From Narthecium ossifragum (Eukaryota > Streptophyta > Magnoliopsida > Dioscoreales > Nartheciaceae), in contig OY986963.1 in the NCBI GenBank assembly GCA_963920575.1, positions 4,812,896 through 4,876,895 on the forward strand: DNA of 64,000 nt, read 5' to 3'. The notes below the pieces were generated by a model. That model was not told the origin of the DNA. It worked only from the letters and a program-made list of their open reading frames with translations, and did not search any database. Positions 48,301-60,653 of the stretch are shown here, piece by piece (position 1 is the stretch's first letter; the number at the start of each line of letters is the position of its first letter). A program made the position numbers and the translations under genes.

Positions 48301-49032
48301 TCTTTAGAAGTTTATTTTTTCACTACAACCCGATGGTATTTATATTTATGTGGCAATTTGTTTTTTTCAATGGGAGTACTGCTAGCTTTTGAAACTTCTA
48401 GGGACAGGGTACCTTGTCTAACAATGATGGGCAACATTGGTTTAGCATATGTATCTGATCTCATTCAGGCTAGTCTTAAAGATGGATTCCGTGGAATTAT
48501 TCCAGTATGAAGTAATATTTTTCCTTTCACATGTAATTATCAACCCTGATTGATTATTTCCGTCTGGGCTGCAACTCCAGGCCAAGGCAGCTCAGACCCA
48601 TAGTGCTTCTTCCACTGCTGTTCCACAACCCCAAGTAGCTGTGCGAGCTTCAGCCCTCAAGCAGCAACCACAATCTAGTGGAGTGATCTTGTCCAAGGAG
48701 GTTAGTCTTTTCCTTGCTCATAGGACTCTTTTAAGTCTTCAATTACCTTGTTGATAGCAAATATAAACCACAAAGATATTAACAACCAGGAGGAGCAGAG
48801 AAGGGCACTAGCTGAAGCAAGGGAAAAGAGAGCGGCTGCAGCTGAGAGAAGAATTGCAGCTCTTAATGCTCAAGCAAGTACAACTGCAGCTCCAAGTAGT
48901 TCAGCAGCTGATGTTACCTGCTCATGCTGCAATGCTTCTTTGGCCGGAAAAGTTCCCTTCCACCGGTACCATTACAAATACTGCAGCACTTCATGCATGC
49001 ATGTTCACAGGGAGATGCTAGAGGATGGATGA
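42339..49032 (+). CDS. VMS1: Vms1/ANKZF1-type peptidyl-tRNA hydrolase (seven exons)
   Basis: Exons 42339-42629, 44409-44869, 46164-46278, 46567-47277, 47805-47879, 48581-48700 and 48790-49032 join in phase to 671 aa. Domains in order: a C2H2-type finger (about residues 70-97, CNTCGAEF to HFKSDLH), an eRF1-like VLRF1 domain (about 195-345, with HLRVILLASGGHFAGCVFDG and RAKSGKKQ), ankyrin repeats (about 447-505, TTPLHEAAKSGN), a Lys-rich coiled coil, a p97-binding VIM that fits RX5AAX2R (REKRAAAAERR), and a C-terminal treble-clef-like Cys/His cluster (CSCCNASL, HYKYCSTSC). In yeast and human relatives the VLRF1 glutamine cleaves peptidyl-tRNA on stalled 60S ribosomes; Gln262 in GKKQ is the likely equivalent. 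The protein should act in cytosolic ribosome quality control with CDC48. Exon borders were read by eye. Confidence 0.9.
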
Positions 49033-49554
49033 GACCTTGTTCACCTTGCTGTCTCGCAGTCGACCATGGTTCTCTCGTTTTTGTCACACTTAACGATGTC
49101 TCGAGAAACATGCTACAGACAGAGTCCAGCACAGGTTGGGTGATCCTCTTAACTCAAGGAAGTTCTCCACCATTCAGTAAAGCATGCAGATGTCTATAGG
49201 TTTGATCGATGCATGTTGATCATTTTGCGGCCTGATTGTTGACTAGGTGAAGGTGCAATTGCACAACCGGGTGTTCTAATTGAACAAACTGATTAGGCAG
49301 GCTCCTCTCGAAGGAATCTTAGATATCTTGTGGCTAGTTGCCAAGTGCAGGGGGATGAACCAGGTTCAAATTTAGCCCCATAAATGTGCCAACTTAAATG
49401 CCGTGGTTGTGGTGCAAATTTAGCCCCAAACTAGTTGACACTGGTATACGCAAAAGATTAATGTTATACCAAAAGATAAATGTTGATGTGTTTTCTTCCG
49501 ACAAATTTTGATGTTATGTGTATGAACTATGACTTCATGGTGAACTGGTGAGGC

Positions 49555-49826
49555 CAAGTCCAAACTGCGTCAATTTGGTCCCATCTTGGCTGCGGTGTAA
49601 TAATCAAGAAAATTAAATAATAAATTAATATTTTTCATTGTATATTAGAAAATAAATGTATATTCAAACAATAAATTATATAAACGTATTTTTCAATCAT
49701 AATTATTAATGTTACATGTCAAATAATTATTGATTATTATCATACCGTACCTCACCATAGTCATTTAAAAAAAAACCCAATGCACACCCTAACGGAGCTT
49801 TAGTTAACAGGTGTATGAATATTGCA
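49555..49826. repeat. dispersed repeat shared with 1.0 kb
   Basis: Shares CATCTTGGCTGCGGTGTAA, an AT-rich middle and ATTATCATACCGTACCTCACC with the repeat at about 1010-1315. Probably a non-autonomous DNA element; termini not resolved. Confidence 0.5.
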
Positions 49827-49918
49827 TGAATGAATCAAATAAATCAACCAATGCACACCCTAACGGAGCTTTAGTTAACAGGTGTATGAATATTGCATGA
49901 ATGAATCAAATAAATCAA
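49777..49918. repeat. perfect 71-bp tandem duplication
   Basis: Two identical 71-bp units starting CCAATGCACACCC occupy 49777-49847 and 49848-49918. The first unit overlaps the end of the dispersed repeat. Confidence 0.9.
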
Positions 49919-50140
49919 ATGCAAACTTGTAGCAGATACAATCAAATTCAATAAAAATTGACCTAACGATGGTTCGCTGAAATTATTACGATGATCTACT
50001 ACCATAGTGGTAGTATAAAAAAAAATCATTACCCTTGAATTAGGGGGCAGTGGCAGTAAATGTAATCACATGAACACTGTGAGATCCACTACGACAGAAG
50101 ACGAATGTGTGAAACACCATAGTTTAGTTGCCATGGGATA

Positions 50141-50162
50141 CTCTCTCTCTCTCTCTCTCTCT
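50141..50162. repeat. (CT)11 microsatellite upstream of SLAC1
   Basis: An uninterrupted CT run about 390 bp upstream of the SLAC1 start codon. CT runs are common in plant 5' leaders; this one could lie in the promoter or 5' UTR. Confidence 0.85.
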
Positions 50163-50549
50163 TCCACAAGTACCATACAAACACCATTGATTGATGATTC
50201 CATCCGTGACAATACATACATGCGTCCCTCTCCATACAGAACATCTGGCTCCAGTCTCTTTAAGCCCATCCCCCCATCAACCAACTGCCACCTTGCCCGG
50301 CCACAAGTTAAACAAAGAAAGCTAGCCGTGAACATCTCCATCACTCCATCTTCTCGTGCTCTCCAACAACCAGCTAGCCATCCATGCACACGTAAAGGGC
50401 TCCCATGCATGTGATGTTGACCTTCTTCTCATTCACCCCCAAGCCTTTGAAATATAAACCCCCCAAGTCCACAACCCTCTGCTTTCAGAACGTGATGACA
50501 GTCATCTTGCTTGCTTCCTTAACTATAGTAGATCTTTTTAAGCTCAAGT

Positions 50550-53387
50550 ATGGCAGGTAACCACCCTTCGCCGGCCACTGATCACCACCTCTTCGTCGAC
50601 ATCCACACGGTGGAGGTGCAGCCCGACGAGTGTGGTGGCGATCGAGCTCAGCTCCTTAGACAGCAGCAATCGTCTAGTGAACCGGTGAAGTTTCGAGGAG
50701 GAGGACTGGAGAGGAGGATGCCCCAGAAGAGCTTTAGCCGGCAGGTCTCCCTGGAGACCGGTGTGGCGGCGCTAAGCGTCGAACCAAAGGATGCTAAAGC
50801 TGGCAGCAGTAGTAGTACTAAGGAAGGGACGAGGCTATTGCCGAGGAGCGGCAAGAGCTTAGGAGGGCTTAGAGATGGCGGCGGCGCAGAAGCCGGAAGG
50901 AAGGGTGACTTTAGTATTTTCAGGACCAAGTCGGCTCTCACCAAGCAAAACTCAATGCTACCAATGAGGAAGGACAGTGATCTTGATCTGCAGAACCTGG
51001 ATGGTGTTGTCGGCAGCGGCGGAGGAGGAGGGCAGGAGGAGGCCGGTAACGAGAGCGTCCCCGGCGCCGGAAGATACTTCGCCGCGCTGCGAGGGCCAGA
51101 GCTCGACCAAGTCAGGGTAAGGGAAAACAACCATCATCATAAATCATTGCATACATACACATGTATTTATATAATCAATATAACCATGCATGCATAGGAC
51201 TCTGAGGACATTCTCCTCCCCAAAGACGAGGTATGGCCGTTCCTCCTCCGGTTCCCCATCGGCTGCTTCGGCATCTGCCTCGGCCTTGGCAGCCAGGCCA
51301 TCCTCTGGGGCGCCCTCGCATCCAGCCCCGCCATGCACTTCCTCGACGTCAGCCCCCTGTTCAACCTCTGCCTCTGGCTCCTCGCCCTCGCCGTCCTCCT
51401 CTCCGTCTCTGCCACCTACGCCCTTAAGTGCGCCTTCTACTTCGAGGCCATCCGCCGTGAGTTCTTCCACCCCGTCCGTGTCAACTTCTTCTTCGCCCCC
51501 TGGATCGTCTGCATGTTCCTCGCCATCGGCTTGCCGCCGGCCTTCGCGCCCAAACGCCCACATCCGGCCCTTTGGTGCGCCTTCATTGCGCCTGTGTTCC
51601 TACTCCAGCTGAAGATCTACGGCCAGTGGCTGTCCGGAGGGAAGCGGCGGCTCTGCAAGGTGGCGAACCCTTCCTCCCACCTCTCGGTGGTGGGGAACTT
51701 CGTCGGGGCGATACTGGCGGCGAAGGTGGGGTGGACGGAGGCCGGGAAGTTCCTGTGGGCGGTGGGGCTGGCGCACTACCTCGTCGTGTTCGTGACGCTG
51801 TATCAGAGGCTGCCCACCAACGAGGCGCTGCCCAAGGAGCTCCACCCGGTGTACTCCATGTTCATCGCCACGCCGTCGGCGGCCAGCATTGCTTGGGCGG
51901 CAATCTATGGCCGGTTCGACGCCGTCTCGAGGACGTTCTACTTCATTGCGTTGTTCTTGTACGTGTCTCTGGTGGTTCGCATCAACTTCTTCAGGGGTTT
52001 CAGGTGAGCTTTATAACTATTAGCTTTTTTGTGTGGGGTAGTTCGAGGTTAAGCTAGCAGTCTTTTTAATTCATGCATGCATGATTCATATATTAATTAG
52101 GTTTTTGCAAATAGCCACCTTCCAAATAATTATAAAGCTAATGTTAATACCCTTGTTTTATTGGTATTTGCATCCGGCCCCTTTTGCTATTAGTTTATAT
52201 TAATTTTAAATATTTTGTTACTGTCAAAGTTATTTGAAATCCTAAATTAATTTTAGTCATCTTAACTTAAGATAGTATCGTTTAAATGACAGAAATATCT
52301 ATGATTGGGTTAATTATTATTTTGCAAATAGAAACTAATATCATGCTTAAATTATGAATATCCCCTGTTTTATTGGTACTTGATCTGCATCCTCTCTTAT
52401 TTCTCGTCAAAACAAGATAAAAATAGATTTCAGTAATGCTTAAATATGTCATATTTTTAAATTGGCTGCAACAAGATTACTTCTCATATATAGGTTGATA
52501 TTAAATGAATAATGAGACTATATGTAATTACACATAAAAGGATGAGAGTTTTGCAATATTTTTCGAGATTATTTACACCACGAATGCTTTAAGATATGAT
52601 AAATTAACTGAATATTTTAAGAAAACGCATTCTTTTGTTAGTCATTTGCAATATAAATCATTAATGGAAGGGTCTGATTGCAAATACTTATAATACAATA
52701 TGGTCAAAGGATAGGTGGTCTTTGCAAAAACACCATTTTATAATATTAGTAGCTTTGAATCATCTTTATATGAGACTATGATTATAAGTGAAACTTTCAT
52801 TATCCTACGTGACCGGAGAATGTCAGTCTATATAACGCTTATGTGGCATGATAATCCTAGATTAAGGGGATTAGTGGATGGAGTTATTGGGTGGTTATTG
52901 TGGATGAGGTTGATGATTACCTTTGTCACGTGGCACAGACACAATTAGTATATAAATATATACACACGTATTAATTAATTAAAAGATCTCCTCCATATAT
53001 AGGTTCTCGGTGGCATGGTGGTCGTACACGTTCCCCATGACGACGGCGTCGCTGGCCACCATCAAGTACGCCGAGGAGGTGCCGTGCTTCATGAGCAAGG
53101 CGCTGGCCCTGAGCCTCTCCCTCATGTCCTCCACCATGGTGTCCCTCCTCTTCGTCTCCACCCTCCTCCACGCCTTCGTCTGGCGCTCATTGTTTCCCAA
53201 CGACCTCGCCATCGCCATCACCAAGAACAGGAACACCAGCGGAGGCGGCAAAGCACAAGCGAGGGAGAAGACCAAGCGTACTAAGAAGGCATGCGACATC
53301 AAGAAATGGGCCAAGCAGTCTCCCCTGTCCCTTGTTTCCTCTCTCAAAAAGAGCAGCTCAGCAGACAAGGATTCCGATGCCAGTTGA
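50550..53387 (+). CDS. SLAC1: SLAC1 slow-type anion channel (three exons)
   Basis: Exons 50550-51116, 51198-52003 and 53003-53387 join in phase to 585 aa. The long cytosolic N-terminus carries FSRQVSLETG (Ser67) and FRTKSALTKQNSMLP (Ser128, Ser135), equivalent to regulatory Ser59, Ser113 and Ser120 of Arabidopsis SLAC1 targeted by OST1 and calcium-dependent kinases. GRYFAALRGPELDQVR then leads into the TehA-like ten-helix channel (WPFLLRFPIGCFGICLGLGS, FHPVRVNFFFAPWIVCMF, LKIYGQWLSGGKRRLCKVAN, FSVAWWSYTFPMTTASLAT, ending LLHAFVWRSLFPNDLAIAIT). The N-terminus separates it from SLAH1-4. The channel releases chloride and nitrate from guard cells during stomatal closure under ABA, CO2 and drought. 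Intron 2 (52004-53002) contains a Helitron-like copy. Exon 2 is very GC-rich. Confidence 0.95.
52760..52948 (+). mobile_element. Helitron-like non-autonomous element, copy 4
   Basis: Lies in SLAC1 intron 2. It begins TCATCTTTATATGAG after an A, carries GATTATAAGTGAAACTTTC, ATTATCCTACGTGACC and GATTAAGGGGATTAGTGG, and ends TTAG before a T, with a decayed hairpin (GTCACGTGGCAC). It is the most diverged of the four copies. Confidence 0.5.
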
Positions 53388-54325
53388 ATTATTAATCTTT
53401 CATGACATGCATGAAAATAGACAAATTAACTTTGGAACAATTTTTGCATGTATTTCTATAAATATAATCGCAAAACAATCTTTGGAGAAAATATTTCTTC
53501 TCCTTATTTTGCAGATTGGTTACTTTTAGCAAAAAGCCTGTATGAATATTTAGACTCGAATTTTATTATTATTATATAATATATATATATATGGGTATAA
53601 AATTCTCTTCAGTATTTGATGTGTTACTAAAATTTTCAATAGTTTCCAAAACGGTTAAATAAGATTCAGTGGCCTCAAATTTGGGTTAATTTTCAAATCA
53701 TTTTCTCAAATTTAAATCATATCAATTTGATTTTCTAATTTTTTTAAAAACAATCAAATTGGGCCTTGACCTCATACTAACATGACTAAGGGAGAAATCC
53801 ACACTACCTGCACCGACCTGCACATGAGGGATCAAATTGAAATTTAACCTAAACTTGAAACTTAACTCAAATTTGAAAGACTAAATTGAAACTTTACACA
53901 AACTTTTTAATACCTTAAGTTTGGCTTGAGTTTTAATTTCAGTGTCTTACGTTCAAAGGCATGTTTGTTTGATTGGAAATCAAAATGATTGAAATGATTG
54001 GAATGGAATCGGGTTTCACCGCTGGTGAAGTTAACGCCGTATAGGAGAAAGAATCAGGGATAAAATTAAATATCTGATAAAATTTAGATTTGAGAGAAAT
54101 AAAACTTACCCCAATTTTGATTAAACATTTCCAGAATTTATTGCATTTGACATGTATCCTCAAACGTCTACGTGGCATCTTTGGATTGGTTACGGAGCCC
54201 GACGGAGAGGAGAAGTAACCCCTGACCTGACCTGACCTGTTTCTCTCACCTAAACCCCTCTCCCCCTCTTCACAGGCCAGTAGGCCACAGCTCTCTCTCG
54301 ACGATCCGAGCTAAACGCGGCGGCC
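53388..54325. other. spacer between SLAC1 and the ACS-like gene
   Basis: AT-rich, containing the SLAC1 3' UTR and the upstream region of the next gene. A CCTGACCTGACCTGACCTG run occurs at about 54220-54240, and CT-rich sequence precedes the start at 54326. No gene was seen. Confidence 0.5.
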
Positions 54326-57300
54326 ATGCACATTATTGTGCCGCTCCAGGGCGTCTTCCATGGCCGCGGCGGCATCGTGCTGGGGTCCATCATCCCATGC
54401 GCCCTCTTCTACTTCCTCCAGTTCTACCTCAAGCGCCACCAGCGCCCCCCCTCTTCGTCTCCTCCGGATCCACCTGAGATCCCACGTTCATCCTCCCGGG
54501 TCTCCCTTCTCTCTCCTTCCGCTACCCTCCTCTCTGCCCGAGCTATTGCTGTCGCCAATTCCGGTGATTCCCCTTACTATGTCGGCCTCGCCGAGTGCCT
54601 CGAGGACCCTTATGATCCTTTATCCAATCCTGATGGAATCATTCAGCTTGGGTTGGCGGAGAACCAGGTAGCTAATTCTAGCTAGTTCCCACAAAGCAAA
54701 GTTCAATATTTGGGTTTTCTGGTGTTTTTGTAGAGAAAATTAGGGTTCCTTCTTGCTTTAGAGCAGTTGACGTTGGATCTGGTCCGGGAGTGGATCTCGG
54801 AGAACCTGAAGGAGTCGATGCTGGATGAGAAGCAGGAGAATTTAGATATTCGGGGATTGGTGACGTATCAGCCATCTGACGGGTTGATGGATTTGAAGAT
54901 CGTAAGTCTTTGGCATTTGCTTATATTCTCGTTTCTACATCAAAATTTCTATTATATGTGTTTGTCCTGTCTAGTTTCTTTATGGATTTGAGTTGTATTG
55001 TCCTCTGAATTCCTACGTTCTTTCATTGGCCAACGGGGATGCAAAAAGCTATGATTACGATGAAAGTCGTCAAATTTGAGTACCTTAAGTTGTGCTCAAA
55101 TATACTTTTTCTGTGATATTTGGAAATAAAAGCCTCATTGTTCATGTATCTGGTAAGGAGTGGTGAGCTAGCTGAGAGGTTATATGACGTAATGGATAAG
55201 CAAGAGCAAGGGGTTTGAGAGCTTCTTTTCATCAGCCTTACCAGCACAAGTTTCAGAGAAGTAACTTATATTTTCAAAAGTTTGTCCGGGGTACTTTCCA
55301 TGTTTGGTGCAATTCTAGTTTATCTTTGTCAATTCTATTAGTTCATTATTATGTTGATTCTGTGGAGTACTTTGTACATTTGGAGCCATTTTTCTAACTA
55401 CATAGACTATTCTAAATACACTACTTGTAGGCACTAGAAATTTACCTTCTTTAATTGTAGAGCATCAAAGACACCAATCACAGCTCAAAGTCCTGTTGTT
55501 GTGCAACTCTGCAGTAACTTCAGGTGCCCACGTTAATTTGCTTTAATAGCGCTGTAATTGCACTTGGAAGATGTGGGCTTATTAACTAAATGCTGCCCCA
55601 GGAAGATGGCAATGCAAAGTGTAGGGGTATGTTTGTTTTTGCGTTTCCAACATACTTTGAAATCCAGCTTAGCTTATTTGCACCTAGTCTCCAATAAAGG
55701 CGAGTCTAAAAAAATTTCAATTGTTGATGTTGGCCCCTGCAACTAATCTCACCGTAGATTCTGGAATTGCATTTTGAGCAAATCTTCCTTAAAAATAGCA
55801 TTCTTTTCTGCATGCACACTTGATGCTATCATGTGATTGGAAGTGTATTTGCTAGTAATCGTTTAAATCATGGACTGCCGTCCCGGTGGCATGCGCTGTG
55901 CCGGCATCAGTTTATTGGGTTCAGTAATTAGAAAGTTGGATGTGTTATGTATGTTAGTAGTTAGTTCCTGAGACAAAAGCTGCACTAGATCAGGAAATGG
56001 AAAATCTCCCGTGACCACACTTATTAACTAGCTTGTCAGGCTCTTGCAAGTTGTGGATTGATTTGTGATGGTTCTATCCTAGTTAGACCATAACCAATCA
56101 TAGAAAATGCTAGCCTCTATTCCAAACAGAAAGGTAAGCTGAAAAGGAAATACTGTACTTGAAAATTTGACTGTGCAATTGATTAGGTGGTGATGGATCT
56201 GTGTGTAAACATATTCCTTTATGAACTACCATTAACTAGATCTGATGCACTTCAAGATTTTAGTGCATTATCCTCAGTGACCTAGCATATGTAGTGTCTA
56301 TTGAGTATATGAATTTATACAAAGTTATCTTGGCGTATTCTAGGAATTCCAAGTTCTAAACATTAGCAAAGTCATGCTTTGTTGCGTATGCTTATGCTTC
56401 TGCAAGTGGATTCATCATGTGTAGCCAAATAGCTGGACTTGGCTATGAGTCTCAATTCAGGATGAAAGTTTTGATGGAGTATAACCACCAAAAGAAAGTA
56501 GAATAACAGTACCGGTAAGGACATTGAAGCCGCTGTCTGTCCTTAATTCATGACGTCGACCAAGTAGACTGTATAGAGCCATTTGTAAGAGGGAAGACAT
56601 GGCCTTGTTCTATTATTGTGGCATATGGTTGCTGAAAGTGTTTGATTGCTTTGCCTCTCAGGATGCAGATCGCATGTTCTCAGAACATATACGGTTGGAA
56701 GCATATTTTATTTGACATTCAACGGTTTTGACAGGCTGTGGCTGAATTCATGGGTCAAATTATGAGAGGGCTGGTCTCGTTTAATTCATCACAGATCATA
56801 TTGACAGCAGGTGCAACTCCGGCAATCGAGACACTTAGCTTCTGCGTGGCAGACCCTGGGAATGCATTCCTTGTTCCCTCACCATACTACCCGGGGTAAG
56901 CTGAGAGGTCTCCGTAAGCTGTTTATCATCATGCAGCATATTTACCTAGCATTTCAAGTAAAAATTGTGTAATCTGCAGGTTTGACAGGGATATAAAATT
57001 TCGGACGGGGGTAGAGTTGATACCTGTACCCTGCCGAAGCACTGACAACTTCAGTTTAAGTATTCCTGCTCTGGAAAGAGCATACATACAGGCCAAGAAG
57101 CGAGGGGTCAAAGTCCGTGCTGTCCTTGTCACCAATCCTTCTAATCCTGTCGCAAATCTGCTGAAGCGAGAAACACTATGCGAACTTCTCCATTTTGTTA
57201 CAACGAAAAACATTCATCTGATCTCTGATGAAATATTTGCTGGTTCAACCTACGGAAGTGATGAATTTGTGAGTGTGGCTGAGGTTGTACAGACAGAAGA

Positions 57301-57814
57301 TTTTGACAGGAGCAGGGTTCATCTCATATATGGTCTGTCGAAAGATCTCTCCCTTCCAGGATTTAGAGTGGGAGTCATCTACTCCTACAACGAAGTTGTT
57401 TTGGCAGCTGCTAGGAAGCTTGCGAGGTTCTCATCCATTTCAGTTCCTACACAACGCTTGCTAGTATCAATGCTTTCAAATAGGAAATTTGTCTCAAAAT
57501 ACTTGGAGACAAATACCGAGCGGCTTCGGAAAATGTATACCTTGTTCGTTGATGGCATGAAACAGCTAGGCATCGAGTGTGCTAATAGCAGTGGTGGATT
57601 TTATTGTTGGGCAGACATGAGCAGATTCATTCGGCCATACAATGAAAAAGGGGAACTAGAGCTGTGGGATAAGCTTCTGCACATAGCTAAGATCAACATG
57701 ACGCCTGGTTCAGCTTGCCACTCTATTGAGCCTGGATGGTTTAGATGTTGTTTTACGACTTTGGCTGAAAGTGAGATTCCAATAGTTATGGAGCGGATTA
57801 AGAGGATTATCTGA
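54326..57814 (+). CDS. ACS10/ACS12-type PLP aminotransferase (four exons)
   Basis: Exons 54326-54667, 54767-54901, 56735-56895 and 56980-57814 join in phase to 490 aa. The N-terminus has a hydrophobic, probably membrane-anchoring stretch ([20 protein letters not shown]), a feature of ACS10/ACS12 and not of true ACC synthases. The fold type I core follows: [71 protein letters not shown] and the PLP-lysine motif [15 protein letters not shown] (Lys334). Arabidopsis ACS10 and ACS12 are aspartate/aromatic aminotransferases without ACC synthase activity, so a direct role in ethylene synthesis is unlikely. Intron 2 is about 1.8 kb. It lies downstream of SLAC1 in the same direction, with no sign of shared regulation. 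Confidence 0.9.
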
Positions 57815-58369
57815 GATAATATTCACAATTGGAATGCGTCAAGCACTCTCCAGAGCTAAATTCTTGCTAATCGGAAAAGACTTCATTTGCATGGTGGCAA
57901 AAAACTTCACAAACGGGTTTCTTGTTGGTGGAAAGGTACCATTGCTAATGGTTTGGACTTCTCAGCACTACAATCACCAGATAAAAGAGCTTTGAGCCCT
58001 TGAAGTCATATGTTGGTTTACAAACACGCAAATCCAGGTTTTGGTAAAAAAGCTGAGCTTATGAGGGCCATCAGGTGGCATACTGGTGCTTCTTTAGTAG
58101 CCTGCCTTAGCTGCTGCCGATATAGACAGTACTGTTGCAGCTGCTCGATCCGAATTGATGCATGCAAAGATGTTCTTCCTGATGAATTCCTGCAACAATT
58201 GCAAAGAATAAGAACTGCAAAAAAAGGTTGAAAAAACAGCTGGTTGTTGCAGTTTCAATGCTCATTTTAGAAATAAAACCAGGAATTCAGACTCTTTTCT
58301 GTTTGAACCTGGCTAATATCTCTGTATAATTGAGAAAGTCTATTTCCGACTGCTCAAAAACAAAATGAA
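57815..58369. other. 3' flank of the ACS-like gene
   Basis: Probably 3' UTR and spacer. A 73-codon open frame at 58010-58231 has no recognisable family. The 3'-cut end of a minus-strand LINE relic begins near 58370. Confidence 0.45.
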
Positions 58370-60400
58370 CACCACCTTTTTTTCTCTTCAGCTAAAAGAA
58401 CGGCATTAAAGTCCTTTGCGACCAGTAGTGGAATGCCTGCCAACTTGAATCGGGAGATGTACTCCCACAATTTCTTTGATCCCAGGCACATCTAGCACCA
58501 TAGACCGTAGCCACGCCGAACTGACCAAACTCAGACGTTGATACCACCCCATGCATGGCCTTGTCTGAGCAGTGAGTCATGGATACTCTGCTACTCGACA
58601 TCTTCCATGTTGCAAATATTCCACCTTGTCTCCCCACATCTGGGATTAAATGGCAGCTCCAGTCCCATCCCAATTTCCTCTGTATCCAATCAAGTTTAAT
58701 ATTTTTCACAATTACGTCAATCAAAAAGATTAACATCGGGCCAAACTCTTCATGAAGCCAATGGCAGGACCTCACTGCTCTAACCCGACCTGTCCCCGGA
58801 AATTCCAGAAAAGAAGTTTCATAAAATAACTTGTATGTGATTTGCCGAGTGCTCGCCCGGTTGAAACCTCCTCTTCCGGTGCCTGTTTCATTCGAGCCCC
58901 CGCCTGGTCGTGGACTATATCAAGCTGGGCTTCATCAATTAGTAAATGCCTATCATTAATACCACTCCTATCATGGTATGCAATTGCAGTTAACTCAGTA
59001 CTTCGTATGGGCTTGTCTTGGGCCTTCAAGCCCACCATGGAGTTGGGTTCAACAAGCCCCAGTAGCAAATGATTTAGATCACCATCAGTAGCCTTTGTAA
59101 GCCCACTTGGCCCACCCCAATAGGACAGCTGCGAGGCGTGAATGGAAACCCACATCAACAGCTACCTCCTTCTCCTTATCATCTGATAAGGTACCCTTCT
59201 TCCAGTCTCCCCACACCCCTCTACCGCCCCTCCTTTCCTGGCTGCGACCCCTGGCCTGTAGCGGCGCTTCCTGGCTGTCAAAACCCATCTCCTTCGGACG
59301 ATCTGCCAAGAGTCTACCGCCGGTGAGTCTTCCTCCGGCGCCAACTCGCCGACCGCTGGAGATTCTTCCTTCCTCGCACCCTCCTCCGTCGCCTGCTCAT
59401 CAGCTGCTGGAATATCACTCGGCTTCCCCGTTCCCCCTCCTTCCTTCCCTCCAGTCTCTTCCGGCGCCATCTCACCGACCGCTGGATCTTCTCTTGGTTC
59501 TCCTTCCATCTTCTTTGCAGGTACCGCCGGTGTCCTCTTTTCCTTTTTTTTACAGTCTCCCCCTCATGGTTTCCTACCCTCTCCCGCGGCCAGCTGGGGC
59601 AGGCCTCCACCCTATGACCAATACATGCACATTATTCGCAAATAGTAACATTTTCATAGATAAATTGGACTCTCCGAGGGCCAGCTCTACTATTCACCAT
59701 CTTCCCCGATTTGGTGGAATGGTTTAGGTCCACCTCCACACATGCCCGTGCAAACCGACCCCGACCAGGTAGATCGTCATCTCTGGTGTTGAGATATACT
59801 TTAACAGGATTGCCCACCTTAGCTGCAATGTTAGCCACCACTACTTCATCCAAACATTCGATAGGGAGTTACTGAAGCCTTACCCACACCAAGGCTTTGT
59901 CAAAATCCTTAGCAGCTGGAATGCAGTTCTCCTTCCATGGGATTAGAGATAACGGAAGTCCATTAACATACCAAGGTCTTCCAGCCATCACTGAATATTT
60001 ATCTTCTTCACAGAAGAACTTGAACACAAACACACCCCTTGCCTGGTCTACAACGTGGACCTTCCTGCTTACCCACATTTTAGGTAGCACAGTTCTCAGC
60101 ACCTCCAATGGCACCCTTCCCCCCATAAACCGGCCAAATAGGGAGAACTCCCATTTTTTGCAGCACCGGTCCATTAGTTCATCACTCAGCTCCACCACAT
60201 CTGGGGGAGTGTATTCTGGCTCTGCTCACATCCCTCAGCAGTTGGGACAGATTGCTTGGGATGAACAGATTCCACAACCTCTACAAATGAAGGAGATCAT
60301 CTCCCCTGTCTCACATAGAATCCTGGCGAAGGACCATGATTGGCAGGGACAACTGGATCAGATGATCCTCTATCAACTCTCATCATTGTAGCTTCACCCC
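58370..60400 (-). mobile_element. LINE relic: ORF1 and start of ORF2 only
   Basis: Minus-strand pieces in 5' to 3' order: a DUF4283 domain (59869-60198; KKWEFSLFGRFMGGRVPLEV, VFVFKFFCEEDKYSV, GRPWYVNGLPLSL), its continuation after an in-frame stop (59632-59853; RACVEVDLN, QFIYENVTICE), a zinc knuckle (CACIGHRVEAC), an Arg/Lys-rich tail, then the ORF2 start LLFWNFRGQVGLEQ near 58820 and an endonuclease part to DFNAVLLAEEK near 58375. Frames are broken in several places. The reverse transcriptase and 3' end are missing, the reverse of the usual 5' truncation, so a later deletion or rearrangement removed them. It differs in sequence from the 5.6 kb element. Confidence 0.8.
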
Positions 60401-60520
60401 GCCCTCAGTGACCGCCGGGGCGGGACCACCGTGGAGCCGGAACCCCCTCAATGCCTTCCACTCTCTTGCTCTCCCTCCTCTTCCCTCTTTGCGTCCGAGA
60501 GATCCTCATAATGCTATTAG

Positions 60521-60653
60521 TCTCAGGTGAGATTTGACTGCCAATGTCCTGTTAGTCATTGCCTAACCATATAGGAAACAATGATCAACGCTCAAAGAAG
60601 GGTGAGTCACTAAATTTAAGTCCAATGTGGTCATTTGTGATCATTCAAAATCT
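60521..60653 (-). repeat. inverted repeat, left arm (133 bp)
   Basis: TCTCAGGTGAGATTTGACTG to CATTCAAAATCT is the reverse complement of 61129-61262 with few mismatches. Its inner end coincides with the start of RH47 duplication copy 2. The outer side abuts LINE-related or unidentified GC-rich sequence. Copy 1 of the duplication has only the right-arm equivalent (about 40485-40570, with a 47-bp deletion). Confidence 0.88.

Noticed and set aside
51144..51563. Glu/Gly-rich minus-strand frame and other frames across SLAC1 exon 2
   Set aside because: GC-rich coding sequence opens alternative frames; the plus-strand frame matches SLAC1 throughout.
54326..57814. Calling the aminotransferase a true ACC synthase
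   Set aside because: The hydrophobic N-terminal segment and the [15 protein letters not shown] block fit the ACS10/ACS12 branch, known to act as aminotransferases.
58842..59727. Plus-strand Ser/Pro-rich frames at 58.8-59.7 kb
   Set aside because: Antisense to the LINE relic, whose minus strand shows DUF4283, a zinc knuckle and endonuclease features.
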